Shown: positions 10,496-19,317, counted from the first letter of the stretch. The stretch is 64,000 bases of DNA from Geobacillus sp. 46C-IIa (GCF_014679505.1 NZ_CP061474.1:2366001-2430000); one strand, 5' to 3'. The notes: a model not told the origin generated them from the sequence alone. Program-made: numbers and translations.

Positions 10496-11002
10496 ATGAG
10501 CGATATTATGATGCTGACTGGAAAAGTAAAGTTCACGATCACGCTCGACCCCGGCGTGTGGATTTTTGACGACCGGAAAATCGATTTGGACACGTATTTT
10601 TCGCAACCGAAGCCGGAAGTGACAGAAACGGACCAAGAGGAAGAGGAAATCAAAAGATGGTCGGCTTTTTGGGACCGGGAAATTCAGGAGGGCGCCGTTT
10701 TTCCGCCGACGTTGAAAACAGAGCGGCGCTTTTTGAAGGAGAAAATCATCACCGGTTCGTTCGGCATGCCGTTTGCCCCGTTTTTGCGAAACGCCGAACC
10801 GCATGAGGACGCTTCCGAACTTGTTATCGTGACGGAAAACGGAGAAGTTGCACTCCCGCTTGAGAAGGCGTATGACTTGATTTTCGCTTTTTCAAAAAAT
10901 GGAAAACCGCTGCGCGATGACGGTCCGGTACATATTTATTTTGGCGACGGCTCAAACCGCGAAGCCCCGATTACGAATGTGCGCCAGCTGATCGTCCGCT
11001 AA
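10496..11002 (+). CDS. ylaL: YlaL-like protein of unknown function
   Basis: A 168-residue soluble protein. It has an early beta-rich segment (KVKFTITLDPGVWIFDDRKI), an acidic stretch TDQEEEEIKRW, and a C-terminal part ending NVRQLIVR. I assign YlaL mainly from position, between ylaN and ylaK, and from approximate length. The B. subtilis ylaM glutaminase that lies between is absent here. The start is ATG at 10496 behind GAGGAGAGG; the longer in-frame reading from 10376 has no SD. Function unknown. Confidence 0.75.
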   Translation: MSDIMMLTGKVKFTITLDPGVWIFDDRKIDLDTYFSQPKPEVTETDQEEEEIKRWSAFWDREIQEGAVFPPTLKTERRFLKEKIITGSFGMPFAPFLRNAEPHEDASELVIVTENGEVALPLEKAYDLIFAFSKNGKPLRDDGPVHIYFGDGSNREAPITNVRQLIVR

Positions 11003-11035
11003 CCGGGCGCCCCATGAAGGGGCCGCCCGGTTTTT
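11003..11035 (+). terminator. Terminator after ylaL
   Basis: CCGGGCGCCCC and GGGGCCGCCCGG form a strong stem with loop ATGAA, followed by TTTTT. It starts at the ylaL stop codon. Confidence 0.9.
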
Positions 11036-11087
11036 GACTCATTTTAGGGTGTCCGCTTTGGGCGGCCATTCGTTCCGGGAAGCGGGG

Positions 11088-12419
11088 CTAAAGCAAGTCG
11101 GCGGCAAGCTGCGCGAGCGCCGAGCGCTCCCCTTTGATGAGGCGGATATGGCCGGCGATTTTTTGATCTTTAAACTTTTCGACCACATACGTCAAGCCGT
11201 TGTTATATTCGTCCAAATACGGATGGTCGATCTGCTCCGGATCACCCATTAAAATAATTTTGCTTTTCTCGCCGACGCGCGTTAAAATCGTCTTCACTTC
11301 ATGCTTCGTTAAATTTTGCGCCTCATCGATGATGATAAACTGCTCTGGCAAGCTGCGGCCTCGAATGTAGGTAAGCGCCTCAACTTCGATCGAGCTCATG
11401 CCGGCTAAAATGGCGTCCAGCTCTCCGGGTTTTTTCGTGTTGAACAAATATTCAAGGTTATCAAAAATCGGCTGCATCCATGGGCGCAGTTTTTCTTCTT
11501 TTTCCCCCGGCAAGAAGCCGAGATCCTTCCCCATCGGCACAATGGGCCGGGCGACGAGCAGTTTTTTATACGTTCGCAAGTCCTCGGTTTGCATCAGCCC
11601 GGCGGCAAGGGCGAGCAAGGTTTTTCCGGTTCCGGCTTTCCCGATTAATGTCACGAGCGGAATGTCGTCGCGCATGAGCAACTCAAACGCCATCGTTTGC
11701 TGCACGTTGCGCGGGCGAATGCCCCATATATGCTCGTGATGGAAGACGAGCTTTTTCACCTTTTTTCCGTTTTGATCGACGATGCCAATCGCCGAGGCCG
11801 AACTGCCAAACGCATCCTTCATAATGATGAACTGGTGCGGATAAAATGGATGGTCGGCGAGATCGGCCAACACAAGCTCTCCTTTCTCGTAAAACCGCTG
11901 CAGGTGGTCTTTTCCTATGTACAGCTCCAAAAACCCGGTGTAAATGTGGTCGACGTCAACGACGCGGTCGCTTAAAAAGTCCTCGGCCTGCAGCCCGATC
12001 GCATCGGCTTTGACGCGCACGAGCGCATCCTTGCTCACCAAAATGACAGAACGTCCGTTTTCTTTCGCCTGTTCCTCGAGCGATAAATTTTTTGCCACTG
12101 CCAAAATGCGGTTATCGTTTGTTTTTTCGACAAAAATTTCTTGCAGTTGGTGAAAGGAGCGGTGGTTCAGTTCAATGCGCAGCACCCCTCCGTTTTCCAG
12201 CGGAATTTTCTCGTGCAGCTTGCCGTTTTCACGCAGGCGGTCGATCAGCTTCGACACTTGGCGGGCGTTTCTCCCGACTTCATCCATATACCGCTTTTTT
12301 GAATCCACTTCCTCCAACACAACAGCCGGGATGACGACCTCGTTATCCTCAAAGGAAAAGATCGAATACGGATCCTGCAGCAGCACGTTCGTATCGAGCA
12401 CATAGATTTTCTTTCCCAA
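11088..12419 (-). CDS. ylaK: PhoH-family ATPase with N-terminal PIN domain (YlaK/PhoH2)
   Basis: PIN-PhoH fusion, 443 residues. The PIN RNase domain comes first (IYVLDTNVLLQDP, acidic EEVDSKK, later DNRILAVA). The PhoH helicase-like ATPase follows, with Walker A LIGKAGTGKT near residue 255 and Walker B FIIIDEAQNLT near 340. Family members are RNA helicase/RNases with toxin-like PIN modules. Start is TTG at 12419 behind GGGGGAAG, giving the B. subtilis length of 442; the frame upstream to 12749 crosses the divergent ylaJ and is not family-like. Confidence 0.93.
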   Translation of the reverse strand: MGKKIYVLDTNVLLQDPYSIFSFEDNEVVIPAVVLEEVDSKKRYMDEVGRNARQVSKLIDRLRENGKLHEKIPLENGGVLRIELNHRSFHQLQEIFVEKTNDNRILAVAKNLSLEEQAKENGRSVILVSKDALVRVKADAIGLQAEDFLSDRVVDVDHIYTGFLELYIGKDHLQRFYEKGELVLADLADHPFYPHQFIIMKDAFGSSASAIGIVDQNGKKVKKLVFHHEHIWGIRPRNVQQTMAFELLMRDDIPLVTLIGKAGTGKTLLALAAGLMQTEDLRTYKKLLVARPIVPMGKDLGFLPGEKEEKLRPWMQPIFDNLEYLFNTKKPGELDAILAGMSSIEVEALTYIRGRSLPEQFIIIDEAQNLTKHEVKTILTRVGEKSKIILMGDPEQIDHPYLDEYNNGLTYVVEKFKDQKIAGHIRLIKGERSALAQLAADLL

Positions 12420-12553
12420 ATTCCGCTTCCCCCTATAATATCCGTTTTTCACCTTTTGCACCGGATGGGAATGGCTGTGGTATAGCATATGAAAAAATGT
12501 ATAAAGATAGAAGGATATTTGCAAAATAAAGTAAAAAAAGTCGAGGTGGACAG

Positions 12554-13150
12554 ATGATGAAGAGAAACTGCTGGCTGGCTGTTTTATGCTTTCTCCTTTT
12601 AAGCGCGTGTACCATCGGAAACGATGATGAGGCGAGGGAGTCCGACCGCTCGCTCGTGCGCGTGAAAAATACGGTCGATGAGCGAGTGGAAAACAAATCC
12701 GGGCAGGAAATCGCCCGCCGGTTGGCAGAGATCGCCAACCGCGTCCCAAACGTTCATGACGCGGCAGCGATCGTCGTCGGCAAGTACGCCATCGTCGGCA
12801 TTGACGTCGGCGCGAACGTCGATGCCTCGCGCGTCGGCACCATCAAATATTCCGTCGCCGAGGCGCTGCAAAAAGATCCGTACGGTGCCAACGCGGTTAT
12901 TGTAGCCGACCCGGACCTTTACGCCCGCGTGCGCAACATCGGTCGGCAAATTGATGACGGCCGCCCGGTGCGGGCGTTTATGGACGAGATTGCCGATATC
13001 GTTGGGCGGGTGATGCCGGAAGTGCCAAGCGACTTGTTTGAAACAACGCCTGAACCGACCGAGGAAAATGACGGGCAACTGAATGAGCGGGAAGAACGGC
13101 AGCTGAACGAACGCCAAGACAAACAGTCGAACGAACATTTAAACCGCTAA
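12554..13150 (+). CDS. ylaJ: YhcN/YlaJ-family sporulation lipoprotein
   Basis: Predicted lipoprotein of 198 residues. The signal peptide ends in lipobox LLSAC (Cys about residue 19). The YhcN/YlaJ domain follows (about 45-150), with ARRLAEIANRVPNVHDAAAIV and a GIDVGANVD segment. The tail is repetitive, with four LNER-like repeats rich in Gln, Asn, Glu and Arg. Members are spore or forespore-associated lipoproteins. Two adjacent ATGs (12554, 12557) lie behind GAGGTGG. Divergent from ylaK, as in B. subtilis. Confidence 0.9.
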   Translation: MMKRNCWLAVLCFLLLSACTIGNDDEARESDRSLVRVKNTVDERVENKSGQEIARRLAEIANRVPNVHDAAAIVVGKYAIVGIDVGANVDASRVGTIKYSVAEALQKDPYGANAVIVADPDLYARVRNIGRQIDDGRPVRAFMDEIADIVGRVMPEVPSDLFETTPEPTEENDGQLNEREERQLNERQDKQSNEHLNR

Positions 13151-13226
13151 ACGATTCCGTGCGGCTATGGTGCAAGGAGACGAGGCAACAGCCCGCGACT
13201 TCGCTTCCCATTTACGAACGACAATC

Positions 13227-13276
13227 GGTTTCATCCCATGCACGGCACAAACCGTCTTTCGACATGGGATGAACCC
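13227..13276. repeat. Long perfect inverted repeat upstream of the ylaI promoter
   Basis: TTCATCCCATG (13230-13240) and CATGGGATGAA (13263-13273) are perfect arms. The loop holds a smaller ACGG/CCGT pair. There is no T-run after it, so it is not a standard terminator. It ends 4 bp before the -35 of the next promoter and could be an operator or the 3' structure of the ylaJ mRNA. Confidence 0.75.
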
Positions 13277-13277
13277 A

Positions 13278-13307
13278 TTGCTTTGGCCTCGTGGAAGATG
13301 ATATAAT
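13278..13307 (+). promoter_or_regulatory. SigA promoter for the ylaI leader RNA
   Basis: TTGCTT (13278-13283), 18-bp spacer, TATAAT (13302-13307). Transcription would start near 13313, about 180 nt before ylaI. Confidence 0.75.
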
Positions 13308-13312
13308 GTTCC

Positions 13313-13490
13313 TGCAGAGAGGAAACATTCCTCGTTTTGAATCGGTCGTACAGGGCGTTAAGCACCACCTGGGGTGTTTGCCCATGAACGTCTTGCGGAA
13401 CAAGGGTGAGCTTGGCACGCTAGTGCATGAGAACCCCTTCTGTACGCAAGACCTCCGCGGCTTCCGCCGTCGGGAGATTCAGTGAGGTGA
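13313..13490 (+). ncRNA. Structured leader or small RNA upstream of ylaI
   Basis: Downstream of a good promoter, 180 nt without a protein frame fold into three clear hairpins: GAGGA/TCCTC (13319-13333); a bulged stem GGGC..AAGCACC / GGTGTTTGCCC (13353-13383); and a long arm closed by GTCTTGCG/CGCAAGAC (13390-13397 with 13445-13452), containing AAGGG/CCCTT and a terminal GCAC-GCTA-GTGC. No terminator follows before the ylaI SD, so it is either the ylaI leader or a processed RNA. I do not recognise the family. Confidence 0.55.
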
Positions 13491-13493
13491 ACA

Positions 13494-13694
13494 ATGAGAG
13501 TCAAATGTGTGCTTTGCGAACAAATTGATACGATTGATGATGAATCACCGCTCGCTAAACGGCTGCGCAACCGCCCGATCCATACGTATATGTGCCGCCA
13601 ATGCCATGACCGCATTGCTGAAAAAACAAAGCAGCGACTGGCGACCGGAAAATTCCGTTTCTACCGCGGCGTCCGCGCTGACGATGACTGGTGA
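13494..13694 (+). CDS. ylaI: YlaI, small zinc-ribbon-like protein (DUF2197)
   Basis: A 66-residue protein with two CxxC pairs, CVLC near residue 5 and CRQC near residue 34, suggesting one bound zinc. Basic residues dominate the second half. It matches B. subtilis YlaI in position and general form; its function is unknown. ATG at 13494 lies 4 bases after GAGGTGA. A strong terminator follows. Confidence 0.87.
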   Translation: MRVKCVLCEQIDTIDDESPLAKRLRNRPIHTYMCRQCHDRIAEKTKQRLATGKFRFYRGVRADDDW

Positions 13695-13704
13695 CCGCAA
13701 AAAG

Positions 13705-13745
13705 GGACGGCACTGAAAGGCGATCGCTTTTCAGTGCCGTCTTTC
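13705..13745. terminator. Terminator between ylaI and the convergent gene
   Basis: ACGGCACTGAAA (13707-13718) pairs with TTTCAGTGCCGT (13729-13740). Short T-rich sequence lies on both sides. Confidence 0.85.
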
Positions 13746-13749
13746 GCTG

Positions 13750-14034
13750 CTACGAACCGTACTTTTTTGGTTCCGCTTCGATTTGCCGCCACATTGCCTC
13801 GGCCAACTCCACAGGAAAATAGGCCGACTTTTTTTTCCCGCCTTGCACATATTTGACAACGTATCGGCCGTTCGTTTCATCTTTAATGGCATTCACCGCC
13901 GTCACGCCAAAATCGCTTTCCAAGATGGCAAGAAAAAACGACGCCGTGTCGCGCGCCGCCGCATCGTGCGGGCGGGCGTCAGCGACAAGATGAATCGTCA
14001 GCCAATTGTAAAGGGCGTCTTGAACCGATTTCAT
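13750..14034 (-). CDS. Hypothetical 94-residue protein
   Basis: Not recognised. Soluble, with an N-terminal helical region (MKSVQDALYNWLTIHLVADA) and a basic KYVQGGKKKSAYFPVE segment. Start at 14034 follows GGCGGTGG. It lies 19 bp downstream of ylaH on the same strand and is probably co-transcribed with it and typA. No membrane segment or signal peptide. Confidence 0.75.
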   Translation of the reverse strand: MKSVQDALYNWLTIHLVADARPHDAAARDTASFFLAILESDFGVTAVNAIKDETNGRYVVKYVQGGKKKSAYFPVELAEAMWRQIEAEPKKYGS

Positions 14035-14053
14035 CGCGCCACCGCCTTTTTAT

Positions 14054-14362
14054 TTATGGCTTCTCTTCCTGTTTCGCCTGCTTGAGGCGAACTTTGTAAA
14101 TGATTAATACGAGAGCGGCCACCGCCAATCCTTCCGCAACCGGCAAAAAAACAGCGAAAAACGTCAAAATCGTGCAGCCGAGCGCGAGCAACGTATAAAT
14201 GATGACGCTTTTTAACAGCGGCAGGCGGCGGGCAAACCCGAGCCGATACACGAGCGCCGAAAGCAGCAACACGGTGGCATAAAGCAACCACATGCCGCGC
14301 TCGGGATTACCGTGCACGTCATAGAGTGAAGCGAAAAACGTCAGCCGTTCGAGCACATTCAC
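14054..14362 (-). CDS. ylaH: YlaH, small membrane protein
   Basis: A 102-residue integral membrane protein with three hydrophobic helices (about 22-42, 50-74, 76-92) and a charged tail [13 protein letters not shown]. It corresponds by position and topology to B. subtilis YlaH, downstream of typA (ylaG). Start GTG at 14362 follows GGGAGGG. Function unknown. Confidence 0.85.
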   Translation of the reverse strand: MNVLERLTFFASLYDVHGNPERGMWLLYATVLLLSALVYRLGFARRLPLLKSVIIYTLLALGCTILTFFAVFLPVAEGLAVAALVLIIYKVRLKQAKQEEKP

Positions 14363-14492
14363 ACTGTTCCCTCCCCATTCACCCAGATGGCCTGCCGAAA
14401 CTAAGCCATTCCAGATTTTTCAAAAACTGAGCGCTGAAGCCAGCAGCCATGCATACGCCCGCTCCCCTCCGCCTAGGGAATGCCGCTGCCTG

Positions 14493-16337
14493 TTATTTCG
14501 CCTGTTGGGCGGCTTTCTTTTTCTTCTCCGCTTTTTCGCGCTCACTTTTGTTTAAGATTTTTTTGCGCAAGCGGATCGATGTTGGCGTCACTTCGCAGTA
14601 TTCATCGTCATTCAAATATTCAAGTGCTTCTTCAAGCGTCAAAAGGCGCGGCTTTTTCATCGTTACCGTCTGCTCTTTCGTCGACGAGCGCACGTTTGTA
14701 ATATGTTTTTCGCGGCAGATGTTGACGACAAGGTCGTTTTCGCGGTTGTGTTCGCCGACGATCATCCCTTCATACACTTCCGTACCCGGCTCTACAAAAA
14801 TCGTGCCGCGGTCTTCAAGCTGCATGATGCTGTAAGCTGTCGCCTTGCCAGTTTCCATCGAGACGAGCACCCCTTGGCGGCGGCCGCCGATTGCACCGGA
14901 CTGCACCGGGGCGTAATGGTCAAACGAGTGGTTTAAAATGCCATACCCGCGCGTCAGCGACATAAACTCGCTCCGGTAGCCAATCAAGCCGCGCGACGGC
15001 ACAAGAAAGACGAGGCGCACTTGCCCGTTGCCGCCGTGCACCATATCAGCAAGCTCGCCTTTGCGGCTGCCCAGCGATTCCATAACGGCCCCGGTGTATT
15101 CTTCAGGAACATCGATGACAACCCGCTCGATCGGCTCACATAGAGCGCCATCGATCTCCTTGACAATAACCTCTGGCTTCGATACTTGCAATTCGTATCC
15201 TTCACGGCGCATATTTTCGATTAAAACGGCTAAATGGAGCTCGCCGCGGCCGGAAACGACCCACGCATCCGGCGACTCGGTCGGCTCGACGCGCAAACTG
15301 ACGTCAGTCTCAAGCTGAGTGCGCAGCCGCTCTTCCAGCTTGCGGGCGGTGACATGCTTGCCTTCACGCCCGGCAAACGGGCTGTTGTTGACGAGAAACG
15401 TCATTTTCAACGTCGGCTCGTCAATGTGAAGCGGCGGCAGCGGCTCTTGGTGGTCAGGCGGGCACACCGTTTCACCGACGTTAATGTCTTCCATTCCGGC
15501 GACAGCGACGATATCGCCCGCGTGCGCCTCTTCAATCTCGATCCGCTTTAAGCCGATAAAGCCAAACAGCTTCGTGACGCGGAACAATTTCACGGCGCCG
15601 TCGCGCTTTAACAAGGCGACTTGCTGGCCGGCTTTCATCGCGCCGCGAAAGATGCGGCCGATGCCGATGCGGCCGACGTATTCATTGTAATCGAGCAGCG
15701 CCACTTGAAATTGCAGCGGCTCGTCGCGGTTGTCAGCCGGCGCCGGAATATGGCGGATGATCGTTTCAAACAAGGCGGTCATGTCGCCATCTTGCCGGTC
15801 CGGATCAAGGCTTGATGTTCCGCGCAGCGCCGACGTGTACACAACCGGAAACTCAAGCTGCTCCTCGGAAGCGCCAAGCTCGATAAATAAATCGATCACT
15901 TCATCGACGACTTCCGCCGGGCGGGCGAACTCGCGGTCGATTTTGTTGACGACGACGATCGGCACGAGCTGCTGCTCAAGCGCTTTTTTCAGCACGAACC
16001 GCGTTTGCGGCATGCAGCCTTCGTATGCGTCGACGACGAGCAAAACACCGTCGACAAGGCGCATAATCCGCTCAACCTCCCCGCCGAAATCGGCGTGTCC
16101 CGGCGTATCTAAAATATTAATGCGCGTTCCTTTGTATAACACCGCTGTGTTTTTCGCCAAAATCGTAATGCCGCGCTCCCGCTCTAAATCATTGCGGTCA
16201 AGCGCCCGCTCCTCGACTTGCTCGTTTTCGCGAAACGTCCCTGACTGCCGAAGCAGCTGATCGACGAGCGTTGTTTTTCCGTGGTCGACGTGGGCGATAA
16301 TCGCAATATTGCGCAAATCCAATCGTTGATTCGTCAA
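14493..16337 (-). CDS. typA: Ribosome-associated GTPase TypA/BipA
   Basis: Translational GTPase of the EF-G/LepA group, 614 residues, linked to ribosome assembly and stress growth. G motifs: AHVDHGKT near residue 16, DTPGHADFGGEV near 78, NKID near 132. Domain II, the BipA-specific region and the C-terminal domain follow (RSEFMSLTRGYGILNHSFD). The start is TTG at 16337 behind AGGAGTG. The C-terminus is a Lys/Glu-rich helix ending AAQQAK. Corresponds to B. subtilis ylaG. Confidence 0.96.
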   Translation of the reverse strand: MTNQRLDLRNIAIIAHVDHGKTTLVDQLLRQSGTFRENEQVEERALDRNDLERERGITILAKNTAVLYKGTRINILDTPGHADFGGEVERIMRLVDGVLLVVDAYEGCMPQTRFVLKKALEQQLVPIVVVNKIDREFARPAEVVDEVIDLFIELGASEEQLEFPVVYTSALRGTSSLDPDRQDGDMTALFETIIRHIPAPADNRDEPLQFQVALLDYNEYVGRIGIGRIFRGAMKAGQQVALLKRDGAVKLFRVTKLFGFIGLKRIEIEEAHAGDIVAVAGMEDINVGETVCPPDHQEPLPPLHIDEPTLKMTFLVNNSPFAGREGKHVTARKLEERLRTQLETDVSLRVEPTESPDAWVVSGRGELHLAVLIENMRREGYELQVSKPEVIVKEIDGALCEPIERVVIDVPEEYTGAVMESLGSRKGELADMVHGGNGQVRLVFLVPSRGLIGYRSEFMSLTRGYGILNHSFDHYAPVQSGAIGGRRQGVLVSMETGKATAYSIMQLEDRGTIFVEPGTEVYEGMIVGEHNRENDLVVNICREKHITNVRSSTKEQTVTMKKPRLLTLEEALEYLNDDEYCEVTPTSIRLRKKILNKSEREKAEKKKKAAQQAK

Positions 16338-16454
16338 TGTCGTTCACTCCTATTAGGCAAACTGCTTGTCTATTATATCACAACGATAGAAAATCGGCAT
16401 ATTTTCCGGTAAACTAAAAACAAGTGCCTATTTTGCCAGAAAGGAGTCGAGCGG

Positions 16455-16628
16455 ATGAAACGCATCGAGCTCGTGCCGCTGCTGCTCGCGATTTTCGCGG
16501 TTGCCGCCATCATGGCGATCGGCGTTTTTATCGCCGAACAAAGCATCATCGGCATCGCTGCCTCTACACTCATTTTTATCGCCATGATGGGCGTCGGGTT
16601 TGCTCATAAAAAACGGACGCGCGAATAA
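16455..16628 (+). CDS. ylaF: YlaF-like small membrane protein
   Basis: A 57-residue protein with two membrane helices (about 7-27 and 30-50) and a basic end KKRTRE. It is divergent from typA, the position of B. subtilis ylaF. ATG at 16455 follows AAGGAGTCGAGCGG. The terminator begins at the stop codon. Function unknown. Confidence 0.85.
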   Translation: MKRIELVPLLLAIFAVAAIMAIGVFIAEQSIIGIAASTLIFIAMMGVGFAHKKRTRE

Positions 16629-16661
16629 AAAAGGACAAGCTCCAGAGGCTTGTCCTTTTTT
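16627..16661. terminator. Bidirectional terminator of ylaF and suhB
   Basis: AAAAAAGGACAAGC pairs with GCTTGTCCTTTTTT around a 7-nt loop, with A/T runs on both sides. Confidence 0.92.
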
Positions 16662-16680
16662 GTTGCGGCGCCCCGCGCTG

Positions 16681-17475
16681 TCATTGTTGCAGATAACGCT
16701 GCAAAATTTCCTCGTGCACTCCCGGTTTGGCGGCGAGCACCGAATTGCGGCTGAGCAGATCGAGCGGCTCACCGTCCAAGTTCGTCACGACCCCGCCCGC
16801 TTCCTCGATTAAAATCATCCCGCCGGCAAAATCCCATGGCGACAGGCGCGGCGAAATATACGCATCCAAACGTCCGGCAGCGACATACGCCAGCTCGAGC
16901 GCCGCCGACCCATACGAGCGCGTGCCGCGCGCCTCTTTAGCCAGCCGCACGAGCGGACGGTGGTCGATGCGGCGGTTTTCCATCAGCCATGTCGCATTGA
17001 CAGCGATGATCGATTCCGCGATCGGCACCGGCTGCAGGCGGTCAAGCGGCTTGCCGTTGAAAAACAGCCCCCGCCCTTTTTGAGCGGAGTACAGCTCGTC
17101 AAAGACGACGTCATACACATAGCCAAGCTGGCCGTCTCCATCTTCAAAAATGCCGACCGACACAGCGAAATGACGCTGCTGGTGGATGAAGTTCATCGTT
17201 CCGTCAATCGGGTCAATGACCCATACAATGCCGTCCAAGGCGGCCAGCTCATCGCCGAACCCTTCTTCGCCCAATACATGATGGCCGGGAAACTGACGGC
17301 GGATGTGTTCGGCAAAAAATTGTTCAATGCCGCGATCGACGTTTGTTACTAAGTCGTTGCGATTTTCTTTCGCTTCTACAGTCAGCTGTTCGGCAAACGA
17401 GGCGCGAATGCGCCGTCCTGCTTCTTTAATCCATTGCCGGGCATATTGGTCGATCTCTTCCCATTTTCCTGCCAT
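16681..17475 (-). CDS. suhB: Inositol monophosphatase family protein
   Basis: Mg2+-dependent, Li+-sensitive phosphatase family, 264 residues. Metal-site motifs are intact: GEEGFG near residue 70, WVIDPIDGTMNF near 86, and SPWDFAGGMILIEEAGG near 210. It corresponds to B. subtilis YktC, next to ylaF. Family members hydrolyse inositol phosphate or NADP(H)/fructose-bisphosphate analogues; the substrate cannot be read here. ATG at 17475 follows AGGAGG. Confidence 0.92.
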   Translation of the reverse strand: MAGKWEEIDQYARQWIKEAGRRIRASFAEQLTVEAKENRNDLVTNVDRGIEQFFAEHIRRQFPGHHVLGEEGFGDELAALDGIVWVIDPIDGTMNFIHQQRHFAVSVGIFEDGDGQLGYVYDVVFDELYSAQKGRGLFFNGKPLDRLQPVPIAESIIAVNATWLMENRRIDHRPLVRLAKEARGTRSYGSAALELAYVAAGRLDAYISPRLSPWDFAGGMILIEEAGGVVTNLDGEPLDLLSRNSVLAAKPGVHEEILQRYLQQ

Positions 17476-17533
17476 GTCGATTCCTCCTGCCTTCGCTATG
17501 TATGCAGCAACCGGAAAGGGGGGGCACCGTTCA

Positions 17534-17563
17534 AGAAAAAAACGAACCGCAAAGATGGTTCGC
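17534..17563 (-). terminator. Terminator of the ykzI-like gene
   Basis: On the minus strand CGAACC and GGTTCG flank an 8-nt loop and are followed by TTTTTTT. Confidence 0.85.
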
Positions 17564-17574
17564 CTTAAAAATGG

Positions 17575-17763
17575 TCATACTTGAAGGCGCATCAGTTCTT
17601 GGCGCAGCTTTTCAAGCCGCCGTTTGCACTCTCTTTTCTTTTCTTCATCATTTTCCATCATGGCTTCATACAGCGTCGCTAATTCGTAATCAAGCTCGAG
17701 CCGCAACACCGCCATGCGTTTGTCTCCGTCTGGCCGTTTCAGCGAATTGGCGGTTTTTTTCAT
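17575..17763 (-). CDS. ykzI: Small helical protein, probably YkzI
   Basis: A 62-residue, highly charged, probably coiled-coil protein: LRLELDYELATLYEAMMEND then a Lys/Arg/Glu helix. Position between yktA and suhB fits B. subtilis ykzI, so the symbol rests on synteny. ATG at 17763 has AAGGGGTG upstream; an in-frame ATG at 17790 has none. It has its own promoter (TTGCAT-17-TAATAT) and terminator. Function unknown. Confidence 0.65.
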   Translation of the reverse strand: MKKTANSLKRPDGDKRMAVLRLELDYELATLYEAMMENDEEKKRECKRRLEKLRQELMRLQV

Positions 17764-17844
17764 CCCCGTCCGCACCCCTTTCCATATCATCCGCTAAACT
17801 TCCGGCGCCCTTCACGGAATGTGCTGCTTCGTTTTGTTTTATAT

Positions 17845-17873
17845 TATATTATGTGGAAAAAGGGGTGTATGCA
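17845..17873 (-). promoter_or_regulatory. SigA promoter of the ykzI-like gene
   Basis: On the minus strand: TTGCAT (17873-17868), 17-bp spacer, TAATAT (17850-17845), in an AT-rich patch. Confidence 0.72.
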
Positions 17874-17887
17874 ACTAATTTGTGCGT

Positions 17888-18184
17888 TTACCTACCGCGC
17901 TTCGGCCCGCTTGGTTCGATGCGGATCCAGTCGCCGTTTTTCGCCTCTTTCGCCCGCTTCATGACTGCATACGACGAATAGCCGCTTTCTTTTTCAAACT
18001 CGGCATACAGCCGGTTTTCCTCGCTTTTCGACGGGACGATCTCTTTGAACCGGCGGTAGACGTCCATCAGCTCTTCGCGCCTCATCCCTCGTTCATACAC
18101 CGTTTCAACCGCCGTAAAAAATTTAATGACATCAATGATTTCCTTTGTTGACCAATCATAGGAAAACGGGTAGGAATAAGCCAT
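17888..18184 (-). CDS. yktA: UPF0223 family protein YktA
   Basis: A 98-residue soluble protein with the family opening [20 protein letters not shown] and a C-terminal [10 protein letters not shown]. Its role is unknown, although it is conserved in Bacilli. ATG at 18184 follows a perfect GGAGGTGA; the reading upstream into the neighbouring gene was discarded. It lies 16 bp after the flavin oxidoreductase on the same strand. Confidence 0.9.
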   Translation of the reverse strand: MAYSYPFSYDWSTKEIIDVIKFFTAVETVYERGMRREELMDVYRRFKEIVPSKSEENRLYAEFEKESGYSSYAVMKRAKEAKNGDWIRIEPSGPKRGR

Positions 18185-18200
18185 TGTTTCACCTCCGCCG

Positions 18201-19163
18201 TTAGTTTGCCCAGCGGCGCCGAATTTGTTCCGCCTCACCGATCATGCGGGCAAACAGTTCCGCAACGGACGGAATGTCGCGAATGAGCCCGATCGCCTGC
18301 CCGGCCCAAGCGAACCCTTCATCCACCTTTCCTTCATAAATGAAGCGCCGGTTGGCCTCCCCGCTAATATATTCCTTCAAGTCTTCGTACGTGCCGCCTT
18401 GGCGCTCGATTTCCAATATTTTTTCCGTCCACTGGTTGGCGATCGCCCGCCCCGGCGCCCCGAGCGACCGTTTAATGACAACCGTGTCATGCTCCGTGGC
18501 GTTAACGATCATTTCTTTATACACCGGATGGGCGTGGACGCATTCTTTCGTGGCAATAAACCGCGTCCCCATTTCGATTCCTTCGGCCCCGAGCGCCAGC
18601 GCCGCCATCAGCCCGCGCCCATCGGCGATGCCGCCAGAGGCGATGACTGGAATCGATACCGATTCAACAACTTTCGGAATAAGAACGAACGTACCGGTGT
18701 CATATTTGCCGAGATGCCCTCCCCCCTCTTGGCCGACGACCATTACCGCATCAGCGCCCAATTCCTCCGCTTTGACTGCCTGGCGAACCGCCGCGACAAG
18801 CACTAATGTTTTGACGCCCGTTCCTTTCAACTGCTCAAAAAACGGCGCCGGGTTGCCGCCGGTGACCGAAACAACGCGCACTCCCTCGTAGAGCGCGGCT
18901 TCAAGCATATGGGAAAATGCGCGGCCGTGCTGGCCGATGGCAAAATTGACGCCAAACGGCCGGTCGGTTTTGTCTTTCACTTTGCGGATTTCCTCGCGCA
19001 GCCGTTCCGGGCTTTCAAGCGACATCGCCGTAATTTGTCCGAGGCCGCCCGCATTCGAGACAGCCGCGGCCAAATCGGCGTACGCCAAGTAGGCAAGCCC
19101 CCCTTGAATGATCGGGTATGTAATGCCAAGCAGTTCTGTCACTCTCGTTTTCCATTCCATCAT
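18201..19163 (-). CDS. Nitronate monooxygenase / FabK-like flavin oxidoreductase
   Basis: FMN-dependent TIM-barrel protein of the 2-nitropropane dioxygenase/enoyl-ACP reductase II group, 320 residues. Seen: [28 protein letters not shown] at the N-terminus (quoted in part: IIQGG, SNAGGLG), [11 protein letters not shown] near residue 145, [14 protein letters not shown], and GTRFIATKE. The His in GGHLG is the usual catalytic residue. It could oxidise nitronates or act on enoyl thioesters; the sequence does not decide. ATG at 19163 follows GGGAGG. Divergent from speA. Confidence 0.88.
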   Translation of the reverse strand: MMEWKTRVTELLGITYPIIQGGLAYLAYADLAAAVSNAGGLGQITAMSLESPERLREEIRKVKDKTDRPFGVNFAIGQHGRAFSHMLEAALYEGVRVVSVTGGNPAPFFEQLKGTGVKTLVLVAAVRQAVKAEELGADAVMVVGQEGGGHLGKYDTGTFVLIPKVVESVSIPVIASGGIADGRGLMAALALGAEGIEMGTRFIATKECVHAHPVYKEMIVNATEHDTVVIKRSLGAPGRAIANQWTEKILEIERQGGTYEDLKEYISGEANRRFIYEGKVDEGFAWAGQAIGLIRDIPSVAELFARMIGEAEQIRRRWAN

Positions 19164-19249
19164 CTTGCGCCTCCCTTTTCGTTTTATTCTTCTTTTATTT
19201 CTTGTTTGCATCGCCGTTTTCCTTTTTTCGCGTGACATTCATTTCTTCT

Positions 19250-19277
19250 TTGCAAACGAAAAAATAAATGCTATAAT
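19250..19277 (+). promoter_or_regulatory. SigA promoter of speA
   Basis: TTGCAA (19250-19255), 16-bp spacer, TATAAT (19272-19277), 40 bp before the speA start. Confidence 0.8.
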
Positions 19278-19317
19278 GCATTTGTTTTATTTTAAGGTAA
19301 AGAGGTGTGGAAAACCA

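Noticed and set aside
12419..12749. N-terminal extension of the ylaK frame
   Set aside because: It overlaps the divergent ylaJ, is low-complexity and Ser/Phe-rich, and a TTG with a good SD at 12419 gives the family length.
13212..13418. 68-codon minus-strand frame between ylaJ and ylaI
   Set aside because: No SD, and it lies antisense to the promoter and structured RNA. Cys/Ser/Arg-rich composition looks like a shadow.
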